Below are positions 26,085-35,269 of a stretch of 64,000 bases of DNA, piece by piece (the first letter of the stretch is position 1; the number at the start of each line of letters is the position of its first letter). The stretch covers positions 1-64,000 of the forward strand of contig USHV01000015.1 in the NCBI GenBank assembly GCA_900554695.1. The letters run 5' to 3'. The notes beneath the pieces were generated by a model. The model saw only the letters and a list, made by a program, of their open reading frames with translations. It was not told where the DNA came from and did no database searches. This DNA is from an uncultured Prevotella sp. Lineage in GTDB: Bacteria; Bacteroidota; Bacteroidia; Bacteroidales; Bacteroidaceae. The translations under genes were made by a program, and so were the position numbers.

Positions 26085-26436
26085 TTTTGACAAAATATTT
26101 TCGCAAAAGAGGTGTAAACGAATGTTAAATCAGACAGAATGAGGGACATTTCGGACAATACCGCATTTTGATATACCCTGTCCGATAGTCTGTAAAAGTC
26201 CGTTTTGCGTTCCGATAATGCCTATTTCACGGTACGATAAAGCCTATATTGGAGTGCGATATGGTGCTTTTCGGCCCCTGAAATGGGCCATTTCGCATGC
26301 CGAAATAGCCTATATTGCAATGCGATAAAAAGTCTCTAAAACGCAAATCACTGATATTCAACATATTATAAAAACCTCTCATTTTTCGCGTATTTGCGTC
26401 CGAAGGAGAGTCTGTCCGCAAATACGCGCTTATTTT
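26085..26436 (-). repeat. Composite repeat element 3 (reverse orientation)
   Basis: Read on the minus strand this contains the upstream flank (CTTCGGACGCAAATACGCG, then ATGAGAGGTTTT), the 22-bp array (26188-26341) and the downstream flank (TTTTGCGAAAATATTTTGTC). The words and their order match element 5 at 56597-56972, including CTTCGGTCGCAAATACGCG and TGAGAGGTTTT. Spacing differs somewhat from elements 1 and 5. Confidence 0.65.
26188..26341 (-). repeat. 22-bp palindromic-unit array 3 (about seven units)
   Basis: Units start on the plus strand at 26188, 26210, 26232, 26254, 26276, 26298 and 26320. Well-formed cores include CGATAATGCCTATTTCA, CGATAAAGCCTATATTG, CGATATGGTGCTTTTCG, TGAAATGGGCCATTTCG and CGAAATAGCCTATATTG; the first and last units are degenerate. 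The phase is exactly 22 bp throughout. Confidence 0.88.
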
Positions 26437-26581
26437 ATGGGGTATATCGAGAAACTGAGGCAGAAAAATCAAAATCCGGTTATAAATTGAAAGTGCCACA
26501 TATCGTTTATTTTCAGAATGAGGAAACGATGTCGATTCGATATGGGAACCGCAATCTCTCTTTTTAAACAAATTACAGATG

Positions 26582-26860
26582 AATTTCTGCTGAGCCCCAG
26601 AAGTCCATTCACTTTAGGATTGCGAAGTTGTATGGATACATCCTCAGGATTTCAACTGAGTCTAAAAAACTTATTCTCTTTAAAATTAAAAATCTGTATG
26701 AATACAATCTCCGGATTTCTGATGAGCCTAAAAGGTCCAGTCTTTTTAGAACTGCAAAATTGCATGAATAACCTCTTTGGATTTCCACTAAACCAAAAAA
26801 ATCATTCTTTTTAGAGTTGCAAAATTGTATGGAATATACTTTTTGGATTTCCACTGGCTC
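26582..26860. repeat. 66-bp tandem repeat (four copies plus a partial)
   Basis: Copies begin at 26582, 26648, 26714 and 26780, each with (G/A)ATTTC at the start and a TGCAAAATTGTATGAATA-like block about 43 bp later; a partial fifth begins at 26846. The period is exactly 66 bp, three times 22. Because 66 is a multiple of three, open frames run through on both strands with 22-residue repeats (plus: 26518-26814; minus: 26609-26854). Neither has a recognised domain, and I treat them as products of the repeat rather than genes. Confidence 0.85.
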
Positions 26861-26938
26861 CCTATCCGTCCGCAGAAACCCGACAGGCGCATCGCTATGA
26901 CTGCCCCATTACAATGCGGACAAGCCGCAATGGATACG

Positions 26939-26967
26939 AAAAAACCGGATGTGAGAAACACATCCGG
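26939..26967 (-). terminator. Intrinsic terminator after tRNA-Val
   Basis: A perfect 9-bp stem CCGGATGTG/CACATCCGG with a 5-base loop is followed on the minus strand by six T. It starts 10 bp past the tRNA 3' end. Confidence 0.88.
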
Positions 26968-26976
26968 CTGTCTTTG

Positions 26977-27051
26977 TGGGCGTTGACGGATTCGAACCGC
27001 CGACCCTCTGCTTGTAAGGCAGATGCTCTAAACCAGCTGAGCTAAACGCCC
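26977..27051 (-). tRNA. tRNA-Val (anticodon TAC)
   Basis: On the minus strand the acceptor arms GGGCGTT/AACGCCC pair perfectly, with discriminator A. The D arm is TAGCTCAGCTGGTTTAGAGC, the anticodon loop CTTACAA shows TAC (reading GUA and other Val codons), and the T arm GGCGGTTCGAATCCGTC is standard. CCA is not encoded. It is 75 nt long. Confidence 0.95.
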
Positions 27052-27230
27052 GTTGCTTATCTTAAAAGCGGTGCAAAGATACGCACTTTTTATGAAACCG
27101 CCAAAAACAACGGAATATATTTTATACTTTTTAACATAATATTTTTATTTCCATATGCCTTTCGTCAGACAATCATAATGCTACAGACATCATCAGACAG
27201 AGCATAAGACATTGTGTATCAGCATAAAGC

Positions 27231-27271
27231 AAACCGGCTGCGGGAGTTACAATGCCTCTCGCAGCCGGTTT
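27231..27271 (-). terminator. Intrinsic terminator after the 804-residue secreted protein gene
   Basis: A long stem (AAACCGGCTGCGGGAG with CTCTCGCAGCCGGTTT) lies 22 bp past the stop, followed on the minus strand by GCTTTATGC. The T tail is short but the stem is strong. Confidence 0.75.
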
Positions 27272-27292
27272 CAGACTATTTATGATTACGCA

Positions 27293-29707
27293 TTAACGTA
27301 CAACCACTTTCTTGATCGCGCCTCCGGCCTTAACGATATATACGCCCGGACGACCCAGAACGTAAACATTCATTCCGGCAGCACCGGCAGCATCAACACA
27401 CTTGCGGCCGCTGACGTCATAAACATCAACATGCTCCGGCTCGTTAAGAGTGACGTGCAGGTTGCGTCCTGCCACGAATATGCCCTCAACGCTCTCAGCC
27501 TGTCCTATGCCGTCGCTTGTACCGTTGAGATCTGCTACTGCCATGTCGGTGGCCGAAGAGTAAACCTCCTGTCCGCAGAACAGACGGTAGGCAGATACGC
27601 GATAACCGAATGTCTCGTCCTTGCCCTGCTCCAGATTGGTGAAGGTGTAAGATGTGTTCTGGTTGCCCAACGCATATCCGTTAGCCTCCTCGTTGATTAT
27701 CTGTGATCCGACAGCGAGCTCCTGACTTACCTTTATGTCGTCGATGAAGAACATGGAACCCTTATATGTATAGATGAGCAAAGGCATGTCAGCCTCGCCG
27801 CAATCGAACTCAACCGATGCGGTAACAGGCTCATACTCGCCTGAGAAATAGATACGTTTGTAAACGCTCGCACCTGCCTGGATAACGAGTGAGTCCTCTT
27901 CTGCACCAAGACCGCCGCAGAATGTGATGTCAACCTTGAACTTTCCACCGTTGCCGTCGAGCTTCAGAGCAGGAGTCTGCACCATTCCGGCAGCACCGAA
28001 GCTGCCTGCGCTGGCGTTGCCGCCGAGCATGCCGGGGATAGTTACATAGTTAGAGCCCAGCCATCCGGGGAGTGTTGTGTAGTTATCGAGAGATTTAGCG
28101 CCGAACATTGACATTATGTCGTTATACGGCATATCCTTTTCTCCCTGTGTTGCTTTAGAGAAGTCTTCCTGCAGAACGACGGTCTCTTCCGGTTCAGATA
28201 CAGTGTGTATTCTGAAGTTGCGCACATAATAACCGTCTGCCTTCGGCACAGCCTGCCAGCATGCGGTGTATTGATTTGCGCTTACTCCCTCGACAGCGCT
28301 CAGCACCGGTACGGCAAGTCCGAGAGCAGGAACGGCGTCAGACAGGGCAGAAGTATATTCGGAGTTCTTTGCCTTTACGGCATAGCAATAGTCCTTTGTC
28401 GCGTCGAGACCTTTCACGACATAGAATGTGTCGGTCAGTTCCTTGTCAACAAACACGGGAACAGTCTCCGGCTGAACCATGTAAGATATCTGGTCGATTG
28501 CCACCATCGGGTTCTTGTCGACATCGTTCTCGTTCTTTGAGAATACGAGTGCCACGCGGTGGATGTTGTCTTCCAGACTGTTTGCTATCGAGATGAACTC
28601 ACCCTCGGTGGATATTCTCTCAATATCGATGCGTCCGAGCTCATACCACTCGTCGTCGTCGAACATCACATCTATCTTCAGAGTGCTCGCATTGACAGGA
28701 TTACCCGATATGTTGCGGGCATAGAACTTGAAGTCTGTCAGCTTGCCGTTGATTACAGGAGTCTGCAACCAGTCGTTCGTCTCGTCCATGACGAGTGCCT
28801 GCGAGCCCTCGAATCCGTCGTTGGTGAGCTGTTTGCCTGTGCCCTGAGCCAGCACGATTCCCCATCCTTCCGGATAGTTGGGGTCGGTGGTGTCCACCAT
28901 GCCGTCGGCAGTTGCCTTGATGCCGTCGAATGTCTCAGTGGTGGTAGCCTTGTCTGTGGCCATCTCGTAGAGGCTGAACAGATAACTGTCGGCATCGGCA
29001 GTAGGATTCCAGTGAGCAGTGAAACCGTCGGTTGTGAAATCTGTTGCGGCGGCAGGCGTAGGAGGAACGATGGATGTCTGCTTGCTTACCACCTTGATGT
29101 CGTCAATAAGTACGGCAGTCGAAGCCATGGCAAACTCTATTGCGCACGACTTGAACTCGCCTTTGCTGAACTTCACCGTATATTCGCTCCACTCCTTACC
29201 TATCTCGAGCTGCGAGCTTTCCAGAGTTCCCTTTTCCGAATTTATGAGCGTTACGCTCATCTTGTCGCTTTCCACATCGGCTCCGCTGAGACGTGCACGG
29301 AACGTAACCGTGAGGTCGCCTGCGTAGTTGCCCTTCGGCGTAATGAGGTAACCCGGCAGGGTCTGTGCCCCGCCGTCAGACGTAGCGAAGTTTCCCAGAA
29401 CCATTGCGCATACGCCTCCGGCCTGTCTTATGGCCGCGCCGGTCCATCCGGGAGTCTTGGTGTAGCGTGAAGGAATCTCGCCCGTGAAATTGTCTGACAC
29501 GTTTTTGCTGTCGGGCTCGTCCTCAGTTCCGGCTGTAAACAGGGAGAAGTCCTCGTCGAGCAACACGGTTTCCTCTTTCTCGGCATTGGCACGATGCTCA
29601 TAAGAGGCCATGCCGACAGGCTTCAACTTCATCTGAGCCGTGGTCGGAAGAACCGACATTGACAGCACAAGAAGAAGTGCACTTGTTTTAAAGTAAAATT
29701 TTTTCAT
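27293..29707 (-). CDS. Secreted multidomain protein with choice-of-anchor-J-like domains and C-terminal sorting domain
   Basis: An 804-residue exported protein, probably carried to the surface by the type IX system. A signal peptide (about 1-24, ending TTAQ) precedes two EDFSLFTAG/EDFSKATQG-started beta-sandwich modules (about 50-215 and 510-670) of the cleaved-adhesin/choice-of-anchor J kind. A fibronectin type III-like stretch follows the first (PTPAAATDFTTDGFTAHWNP, about 215-300) and another lies at about 460-505. The final 70 residues (VYDVSGRK, PGVYIVKAGGAIKKVVVR) are a type A T9SS sorting domain. No catalytic motif was seen; adhesion or glycan binding is plausible. A TATTTTTG box lies about 190 bp upstream. 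Confidence 0.8.
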   Translation of the reverse strand: MKKFYFKTSALLLVLSMSVLPTTAQMKLKPVGMASYEHRANAEKEETVLLDEDFSLFTAGTEDEPDSKNVSDNFTGEIPSRYTKTPGWTGAAIRQAGGVCAMVLGNFATSDGGAQTLPGYLITPKGNYAGDLTVTFRARLSGADVESDKMSVTLINSEKGTLESSQLEIGKEWSEYTVKFSKGEFKSCAIEFAMASTAVLIDDIKVVSKQTSIVPPTPAAATDFTTDGFTAHWNPTADADSYLFSLYEMATDKATTTETFDGIKATADGMVDTTDPNYPEGWGIVLAQGTGKQLTNDGFEGSQALVMDETNDWLQTPVINGKLTDFKFYARNISGNPVNASTLKIDVMFDDDEWYELGRIDIERISTEGEFISIANSLEDNIHRVALVFSKNENDVDKNPMVAIDQISYMVQPETVPVFVDKELTDTFYVVKGLDATKDYCYAVKAKNSEYTSALSDAVPALGLAVPVLSAVEGVSANQYTACWQAVPKADGYYVRNFRIHTVSEPEETVVLQEDFSKATQGEKDMPYNDIMSMFGAKSLDNYTTLPGWLGSNYVTIPGMLGGNASAGSFGAAGMVQTPALKLDGNGGKFKVDITFCGGLGAEEDSLVIQAGASVYKRIYFSGEYEPVTASVEFDCGEADMPLLIYTYKGSMFFIDDIKVSQELAVGSQIINEEANGYALGNQNTSYTFTNLEQGKDETFGYRVSAYRLFCGQEVYSSATDMAVADLNGTSDGIGQAESVEGIFVAGRNLHVTLNEPEHVDVYDVSGRKCVDAAGAAGMNVYVLGRPGVYIVKAGGAIKKVVVR

Positions 29708-30019
29708 AACAGTGGATTAATATAATATTAGTTGCTTTATAGCCTTTTATAATTTACCCTCAGCGCGGATAAATCCATATATGACAGGAATGAACTGTCT
29801 GCCTTGAACCGACGACAAGGCAACTCACTTACTGTCGCAATATCCGAAAACTGCCATCTCTCGACAAAGAGTGGCAAACGGGCCCTTCATACAAAAGCGC
29901 AAAAATACAAAAAAATGTATAAATCAGTACTATTTGATTGTTATTTCATGATATATCATACACACGTGCCATTCATTTACACAAATGACAAGAAAAAAGG
30001 AAGTATATACCAACTCATG
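29708..30019. other. Intergenic region upstream of the secreted protein gene
   Basis: About 310 bp with no gene. It contains a minus-strand TATTTTTG box at 29900-29907 that would give a leader of about 190 nt. Nothing else was identified. Confidence 0.5.
29900..29907 (-). promoter_or_regulatory. Candidate -7 box for secreted protein gene
   Basis: The box reads TATTTTTG on the minus strand (TAnnTTTG). A TTTG at the expected upstream distance is not clear. Confidence 0.4.
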
Positions 30020-30050
30020 AAAAAGGCCCTCCGCTGATGGCGGAGAGCCT
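30020..30050 (-). terminator. Intrinsic terminator after gltA
   Basis: The stem AGGC-CTCCGC/GCGGAG-GCCT has an internal bulge and is followed on the minus strand by a T run (AAAA at 30020-30023). It closes the acn-icd-gltA unit. Confidence 0.75.
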
Positions 30051-30094
30051 GTTACGGCAGTGCACGTACGGACTGACGGCCGTGATTGCCGTCG

Positions 30095-31441
30095 TCAGCG
30101 TTCGTCCAAAGGAATATACTTTCTTTCCTCCAGTACGTTCTTGTAGGCCGGACGTATGATGCGGCGTCCCTCGAAGTTGAGTTCCTCTATGCGGTGGGCC
30201 ATCCATCCCACAATACGCGACATGGCGAATATCGGGGTGTAGATCTCCTGCGGAAGCCCTATCATCTCGTATATGAAACCCGAATAGAAGTCAACATTGG
30301 CACAGAGAGGCTTCTTTGTGTTGCGCTTGGCCGTCACACACTTGATGCTCTCCTGCTCGAGCAGACGCAGAAAGTTGTACTCATCCTCGCGCCCTTTCTC
30401 CTTAGCCAGTTCGCCGGCAAGTTTTTTCAACTCCACCGCACGTGGATCGCTTTTCGTATATACGGCGTGTCCAATGCCGTAGATAAGTCCGGTTCCGTCG
30501 TAGGCATCCTTGTCGAGTATGCGGTTGAGATAGGTGTCTATCTCGTCGGTGTCGGTCCAGTCGTTTATGTTCTCCTTCAGATGGTGGAACATGTTGATGG
30601 CCCTGATGTTCGCTCCTCCGTGCAACGGACCCTTGAGCGAGCCTATTCCGGCGGCTATGCTCGAATAAGTGTCGGTGCGGCTCGACGATGTTACTCTCAC
30701 CGTGAACGTCGAGTTGTTACCTCCACCGTGCTCTGCCTGCGTGATGAGCAGCATGTCGAGCATCCGGGCATCAAGCTCCGTGTAGTCGTCTTCCTTCAGC
30801 ATGTAGAGGAAGTTCTCGGCAATAGAGAGGTTCTCACGCGGATGATGGATGTGCAGCGAGCGGCCGCGCACGGTGTGGCGGTAGCTGTTGTAGGCGTAGG
30901 CCACGATGGTCGGAAACTTCGCAGTGAGCTCCACGGCCTGGCGCATGAGGTTGTCGCGCGACAGGTCGTCGGGGTTCGGGTCGAACGTGTACATCTCCAG
31001 CACCGTACGTGCGAGTATGTTCATGATGTTCGAACCCTCAAGGTCGATGATGTGGACTATCGATTTATGGTCCAGCGCCATGTTGTCGTTGATGAGCTCT
31101 TTGAAGGCTTCGAGCTCCTCACGGTCGGGGAGATTGCCGGAGAGAAGTAGGAAGGCAATCTCCTCGAATCCGAGACGCTTCTCGGCAAGTATGGGTGACA
31201 TAAGGTCGTCAAGTTCATAACCGCGGTAATACAGTTTTCCTTCTGTAGGCACGAGGTTGCCGTCAGCATCGCGCTCGTAGCCCACTACGTTTCCTATTTT
31301 CGTAAGGCCCACAAGCACACCGCTACCGTCCTCGTTTCTCAAACCGCGTTTAACTCCGTATTTCGGAAACAATTCGTTGGGTATCTTGCACGAGTTCTTC
31401 ACCTCGTCAGACAGTTTATATATCAGATATTCCTTTTTCAT
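30095..31441 (-). CDS. gltA: Citrate synthase
   Basis: A 448-residue enzyme condensing acetyl-CoA and oxaloacetate to citrate. Catalytic blocks are present in order: AEHGGGNNST (first His), GIGHAVYTKSDPR (second His) and NVDFYSGFIYEM (Asp). The N-terminal extension of about 60 residues before YRGYELDDLM is usual for this Bacteroidales form. It is the last gene of the minus-strand acn-icd-gltA group, 70 bp after icd, which supplies 2-oxoglutarate for glutamate synthesis. Bacteroidales often run this as a biosynthetic half-cycle; which mode applies here cannot be read from the window. Confidence 0.95.
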   Translation of the reverse strand: MKKEYLIYKLSDEVKNSCKIPNELFPKYGVKRGLRNEDGSGVLVGLTKIGNVVGYERDADGNLVPTEGKLYYRGYELDDLMSPILAEKRLGFEEIAFLLLSGNLPDREELEAFKELINDNMALDHKSIVHIIDLEGSNIMNILARTVLEMYTFDPNPDDLSRDNLMRQAVELTAKFPTIVAYAYNSYRHTVRGRSLHIHHPRENLSIAENFLYMLKEDDYTELDARMLDMLLITQAEHGGGNNSTFTVRVTSSSRTDTYSSIAAGIGSLKGPLHGGANIRAINMFHHLKENINDWTDTDEIDTYLNRILDKDAYDGTGLIYGIGHAVYTKSDPRAVELKKLAGELAKEKGREDEYNFLRLLEQESIKCVTAKRNTKKPLCANVDFYSGFIYEMIGLPQEIYTPIFAMSRIVGWMAHRIEELNFEGRRIIRPAYKNVLEERKYIPLDER

Positions 31442-31511
31442 AACCTTGGGTTTTGTTTGTTTTCTATGCCGGACGGAGCATCGTGTGTCCGTCCGCTTAA
31501 ATCATAATGGG

Positions 31512-32690
31512 TCACAGACCGGAGGCAAGCATGCTGCCGAACGCACGTGTACCGAGCGTCTTTCCGCCCGGCATGAAACGGGCGAGGTCGGCTGTGGCGT
31601 GGCCTTCGACGAAGAGGTGCTCCATGGAAGCCGTGATGAGATCGGCAGCTTCGCCCCATCCCATATACTCGAGCATCATCACTGCCGAGAGAATGATGGA
31701 GCAAGGGTTCACCACATCCTGGCCGGCTATGTCGGGAGCAATGCCGTGTGTCGCCTCGAAGATGGCGTGTCCGCTCTTATAGTTGATGTTTGCGCCGGGC
31801 GCGATGCCTATGCCTCCCACCTGCGCGGCAAGCATGTCAGACACGTAGTCGCCGTTAAGGTTCATCGTGGCAATGACACTGTAGTCGCGCGGACGCAGCA
31901 GAGCGTTCTGCAGGAAGGCGTCGCAGATGCAGTCGTTCACTACAAGACGACCGCTGCGCAGCTCCTCGCCATATTCGCGTTCAGCAAGTTCGTAGCCCCA
32001 CTTCTTGAATCCTCCCTCGGTGAATTTCATTATGTTGCCCTTGTGTACGAGCGTCACCGTCTTGCGGTCGTGTGCCAACGCGTATTCAATGGCACTGCGT
32101 ATGAGTCGCTCGCTTCCCTCACGCGATACGGGTTTCACACCGTATGCCGACGTGGCGGGGAATCTCACTTTGTCCACTCCCATCTCTTCGGAGATGAACT
32201 TATAGAATTTCTCTGCCTCGGGCGAGCCAGCCTCCCACTCTATTCCGGCATATATGTCCTCGGTGTTCTCGCGGAATATGCACATATCAACGTCCTCAGG
32301 ATGCTTCACCGGCGACTCTATGCCGCGGAAATAGCGCACCGGACGCTGGCACACATACAGGTCGAGCGTCTGTCGCAGGGCCACATTCAGCGAGCGCATT
32401 CCTCCACCCACGGGCGTCATCAGCGGTCCTTTTATTCCCACAAGATATTCGGTGAAAGCGTCGAGCGTGGCTTTAGGCAGCCACTCGCCGGTATTTTCAT
32501 GGGCCTTGCCACCGGCAAGCACCTCCATCCATTCAATCTTACGTGTTCCGTCGTAGGCCTTTCTCACAGCCGCATCAACGACCTCCCGGCATACGGGCGA
32601 CACCTCGCTACCCACACCATCGCCCTCGATAAAAGGGATGGTCGGCATATCTGGCACGGCCAGACGGCCGTTTTTCATTTCGATTTTCAT
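31512..32690 (-). CDS. icd: NADP-type isocitrate dehydrogenase
   Basis: A 392-residue dehydrogenase decarboxylating isocitrate to 2-oxoglutarate. The order [10 protein letters not shown] (18-27), RSLNVALRQ (substrate Ser/Asn/Arg), [30 protein letters not shown], the Asp-bearing NLNGDYVSD, and the cofactor block [19 protein letters not shown] is that of E. coli-type Icd, normally NADP-dependent. Coenzyme choice is inferred from the family. It sits between acn (74 bp upstream) and gltA. Confidence 0.94.
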   Translation of the reverse strand: MKIEMKNGRLAVPDMPTIPFIEGDGVGSEVSPVCREVVDAAVRKAYDGTRKIEWMEVLAGGKAHENTGEWLPKATLDAFTEYLVGIKGPLMTPVGGGMRSLNVALRQTLDLYVCQRPVRYFRGIESPVKHPEDVDMCIFRENTEDIYAGIEWEAGSPEAEKFYKFISEEMGVDKVRFPATSAYGVKPVSREGSERLIRSAIEYALAHDRKTVTLVHKGNIMKFTEGGFKKWGYELAEREYGEELRSGRLVVNDCICDAFLQNALLRPRDYSVIATMNLNGDYVSDMLAAQVGGIGIAPGANINYKSGHAIFEATHGIAPDIAGQDVVNPCSIILSAVMMLEYMGWGEAADLITASMEHLFVEGHATADLARFMPGGKTLGTRAFGSMLASGL

Positions 32691-32764
32691 TGTTATTCAG
32701 TTGTTTTGGAGTTTCCTTCAATATGTGATAATCAGACGGACATTCATCCGAATGCCGGATAACG

Positions 32765-35041
32765 TCATGCAGTGACGGCTCTTTCATGCAGTCCTACGTA
32801 GTTGAGCGTGCTGCCTGCACGGAACCATTCTATCTGGGTCGCGTTATATGTGTGACATGCCTCGAAGCTCTCGGTAGTGCCGTCAGCATGTCGCAGCACA
32901 ACGGTAAGCGGTTTTCCCGGCGCGAAGGAGTCGAGTCCCATAACCGAGATGCGGTCGTCCTCGCGCACTTTATCGTAATCAGCCTTGTCCTTGAAGGTCA
33001 GAGCGAGCATGCCTTGTTTCTTCAGATTGGTCTCGTGAATGCGTGCGAAGCTCTTCGCCAATACCACACGCACGTTGAGATAGCGCGGCTCCATAGCAGC
33101 ATGTTCGCGCGAACTGCCCTCTCCGTAATTGTCTTCTGCCACGACTATTGACGACAGTCCGGCTGCCTTATAGGCTTTAGCTGCAGCCGACACAGCCATT
33201 TCAGTGCCGTCGATGAGACATTTCACCCGGTTGCTCTCGCCGTTGAAAGCGTTCACCGCACCCATAAGCAGGTTGTCGGATATGTTCTGCAGATGTCCTC
33301 GATACTTCAACCACGGGCCTGCCATAGATATATGGTCGGTGGTGCATTTGCCTTTCACCTTTATCAATAAAGGCATATCACACAGATCCTTGCCGTTCCA
33401 CGGCTCGAACGGAGCCAGTTTCTGCAGACGGTCTGAGTCGGGCGAGATTACAACCTGCACGTCGCTGCCGTCTGCCGGAGGCGCGATGAATCCTTCGTCC
33501 GTGGCATCGAATCCTTCAGGAGGGAACACATTGCCCTGCGGCGGGTCGAGCATAACGCTCTGTCCCGAGGCATCTGTCAGCGCGTCCGTGGCAGGATTGA
33601 AATCGAGACGGCCCGCTACGGCAAGCGCCATGGTCAGTTCCGGACTGCCGATGAATGCGTATGTGTTCGGATTTCCGTCGGCACGACGTCTGAAGTTGCG
33701 GTTGAACGAGGTCACAATAGAGTTTTTACGTTCGTTGTCATCAGTATGTCGCTTCCACTGTCCGATGCAAGGACCGCACGCATTGGTCATTATCACCGCT
33801 CCGATGCGCCTGAAATCTTCCAGTATTCCGTCTCTTTCGGCGGTGCGGCGTATCTGTTCCGAACCCGGGTTTATTATTATCTGCCCTTTAACAGGGATAT
33901 TCTTCTCGTAAGCCTGGCGCGCAACCGAAGCCGCACGGCACAGGTCCTGATATGAGGAATTGGTGCACGAGCCAATCAGTCCCACCTCTACGGCAGGCGG
34001 AAATCCACATTCCTCCACCTTAGACTTCATCTGCGAGAGGGGCGTGGCAGCGTCCGGCGTGAACGGACCGTTAAGATGTGGCTCCACCTTACTTAGGTCT
34101 ATGTCGATCACTTTGTCGTAGTATGCCTCCGGATTCGCATACACTTCGTCGTCGGCACGCAGGTTGTCGCTACACGTACGAGCCATTGCGGCTATCTCCT
34201 CACGACCTGTACGGCACAGATATTCGGCTCCGTTGTCGTCGAACGGGAATATGGAGCAAGTAGCACCGAGCTCGGCTCCCATGTTACAAATGGTGGCTTT
34301 ACCCGTTGCCGACATCGACTCGAGACCGTCGCCGAAATATTCAAGTATGGCGTTAGTACCGCCCTTTACGGTCAGCATGCCAAGAATCTGCAGTATGACA
34401 TCCTTCGGCGATGCCCAGCCCGACAGTTTCCCACTCAACCGTACACCTATGAGCGTCGGCATCTTCAGTTCCCACGGCTGGCCCGTAAGCACGTCCACGG
34501 CATCCGCGCCGCCCACTCCGACAGCCACCATACCGAGTCCTCCGGCATTGGGCGTGTGCGAGTCGGTGCCCACCATCATTCCTCCGGGGAAAGCATAATT
34601 CTCGAGCACCACCTGATGTATGATGCCTGCGCCCGGTCCCCAGAACCCTATGTGATACTTAGCCGATACAGAGCGCAGGAAGTCATAGACCTCCTTGTTG
34701 GCCGTCATAGCCGCCGGCAGGTCCTTATCCGCACCTACGTCGGCCTTTATGAGGTGGTCGCAATGCACAGAAGCCGGCACCGCCACACGGTCCTTTCCGG
34801 CATTCATGAACTGCAGCAGCGCCATCTGCGCAGTAGCATCCTGCATCGCCACGCGGTCGGGACGGAAATCCACATAATCGGTTCCGCGCTTATATGCCTT
34901 CAGTCCGTCCGCATCGTATAAATGAGCGTAGAGCACTTTCTCCGCATAAGTAAGCGGTTTGCCCAACGATCTTTTTACCTTTTCCACCTTATTATTATAT
35001 GAAGAATAAAAATTCTTCAGCATTTCGTAATCCAATATCAT
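32765..35041 (-). CDS. acn: Aconitate hydratase, mitochondrial type
   Basis: A 758-residue 4Fe-4S enzyme isomerising citrate to isocitrate. The cluster-binding cysteines are visible in GSCTNSS and [24 protein letters not shown] and the C-terminal swivel block [19 protein letters not shown] are also present. Length and sequence match the mitochondrial-type aconitase found in Bacteroidota rather than AcnB. It is the first gene of the acn-icd-gltA group. A TATTTTTG promoter box lies about 24 bp upstream of the start. Confidence 0.96.
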   Translation of the reverse strand: MILDYEMLKNFYSSYNNKVEKVKRSLGKPLTYAEKVLYAHLYDADGLKAYKRGTDYVDFRPDRVAMQDATAQMALLQFMNAGKDRVAVPASVHCDHLIKADVGADKDLPAAMTANKEVYDFLRSVSAKYHIGFWGPGAGIIHQVVLENYAFPGGMMVGTDSHTPNAGGLGMVAVGVGGADAVDVLTGQPWELKMPTLIGVRLSGKLSGWASPKDVILQILGMLTVKGGTNAILEYFGDGLESMSATGKATICNMGAELGATCSIFPFDDNGAEYLCRTGREEIAAMARTCSDNLRADDEVYANPEAYYDKVIDIDLSKVEPHLNGPFTPDAATPLSQMKSKVEECGFPPAVEVGLIGSCTNSSYQDLCRAASVARQAYEKNIPVKGQIIINPGSEQIRRTAERDGILEDFRRIGAVIMTNACGPCIGQWKRHTDDNERKNSIVTSFNRNFRRRADGNPNTYAFIGSPELTMALAVAGRLDFNPATDALTDASGQSVMLDPPQGNVFPPEGFDATDEGFIAPPADGSDVQVVISPDSDRLQKLAPFEPWNGKDLCDMPLLIKVKGKCTTDHISMAGPWLKYRGHLQNISDNLLMGAVNAFNGESNRVKCLIDGTEMAVSAAAKAYKAAGLSSIVVAEDNYGEGSSREHAAMEPRYLNVRVVLAKSFARIHETNLKKQGMLALTFKDKADYDKVREDDRISVMGLDSFAPGKPLTVVLRHADGTTESFEACHTYNATQIEWFRAGSTLNYVGLHERAVTA

Positions 35042-35064
35042 CTTATCAAGAATTTGATCAGATG

Positions 35065-35072
35065 CAAAAATA
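35065..35072 (-). promoter_or_regulatory. -7 box of acn-icd-gltA promoter
   Basis: TATTTTTG on the minus strand matches TAnnTTTG about 24 bp upstream of acn. The upstream element is not clear. Confidence 0.55.
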
Positions 35073-35206
35073 CAAAAATAATTTAGATTTGTAGCATTTT
35101 ACGTGATATTGTTATCAAATTGATATTAATAAATGCATATAACTATAAAAATGTTGTATTTTTATGCAAAAACCACTATGACGAATCATAAAAATACATA
35201 AAACAA

Positions 35207-35260
35207 GCCGGAACAGTCATTCCCTCACAATAAAGAAATGCATGGAAAGAATGTTCCGGC
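35207..35260 (-). terminator. Terminator after TlpA-like gene
   Basis: A perfect 9-bp stem GCCGGAACA/TGTTCCGGC with a 36-base loop is followed on the minus strand by TTGTTTTATG. The loop is long, so confidence is moderate. Confidence 0.6.
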
Positions 35261-35269
35261 ACAACAACA

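Larger units (their letters stand above)
25640..26976. other. Repeat-rich intergenic island
   Basis: More than 1.3 kb between purB and tRNA-Val contains no gene I accept. It is a collection of repeats: inverted-repeat element copy 1 (25776-25979), composite element 3 with its 22-bp array (26085-26436) and a 66-bp tandem array (26582-26860), then the tRNA-Val terminator. Confidence 0.7.

Noticed and set aside
26518..26854. Repetitive small proteins on both strands over the 66-bp array
   Set aside because: Both strands are open only because the period is divisible by three. Neither has a promoter, domain or codon signal that favours it.
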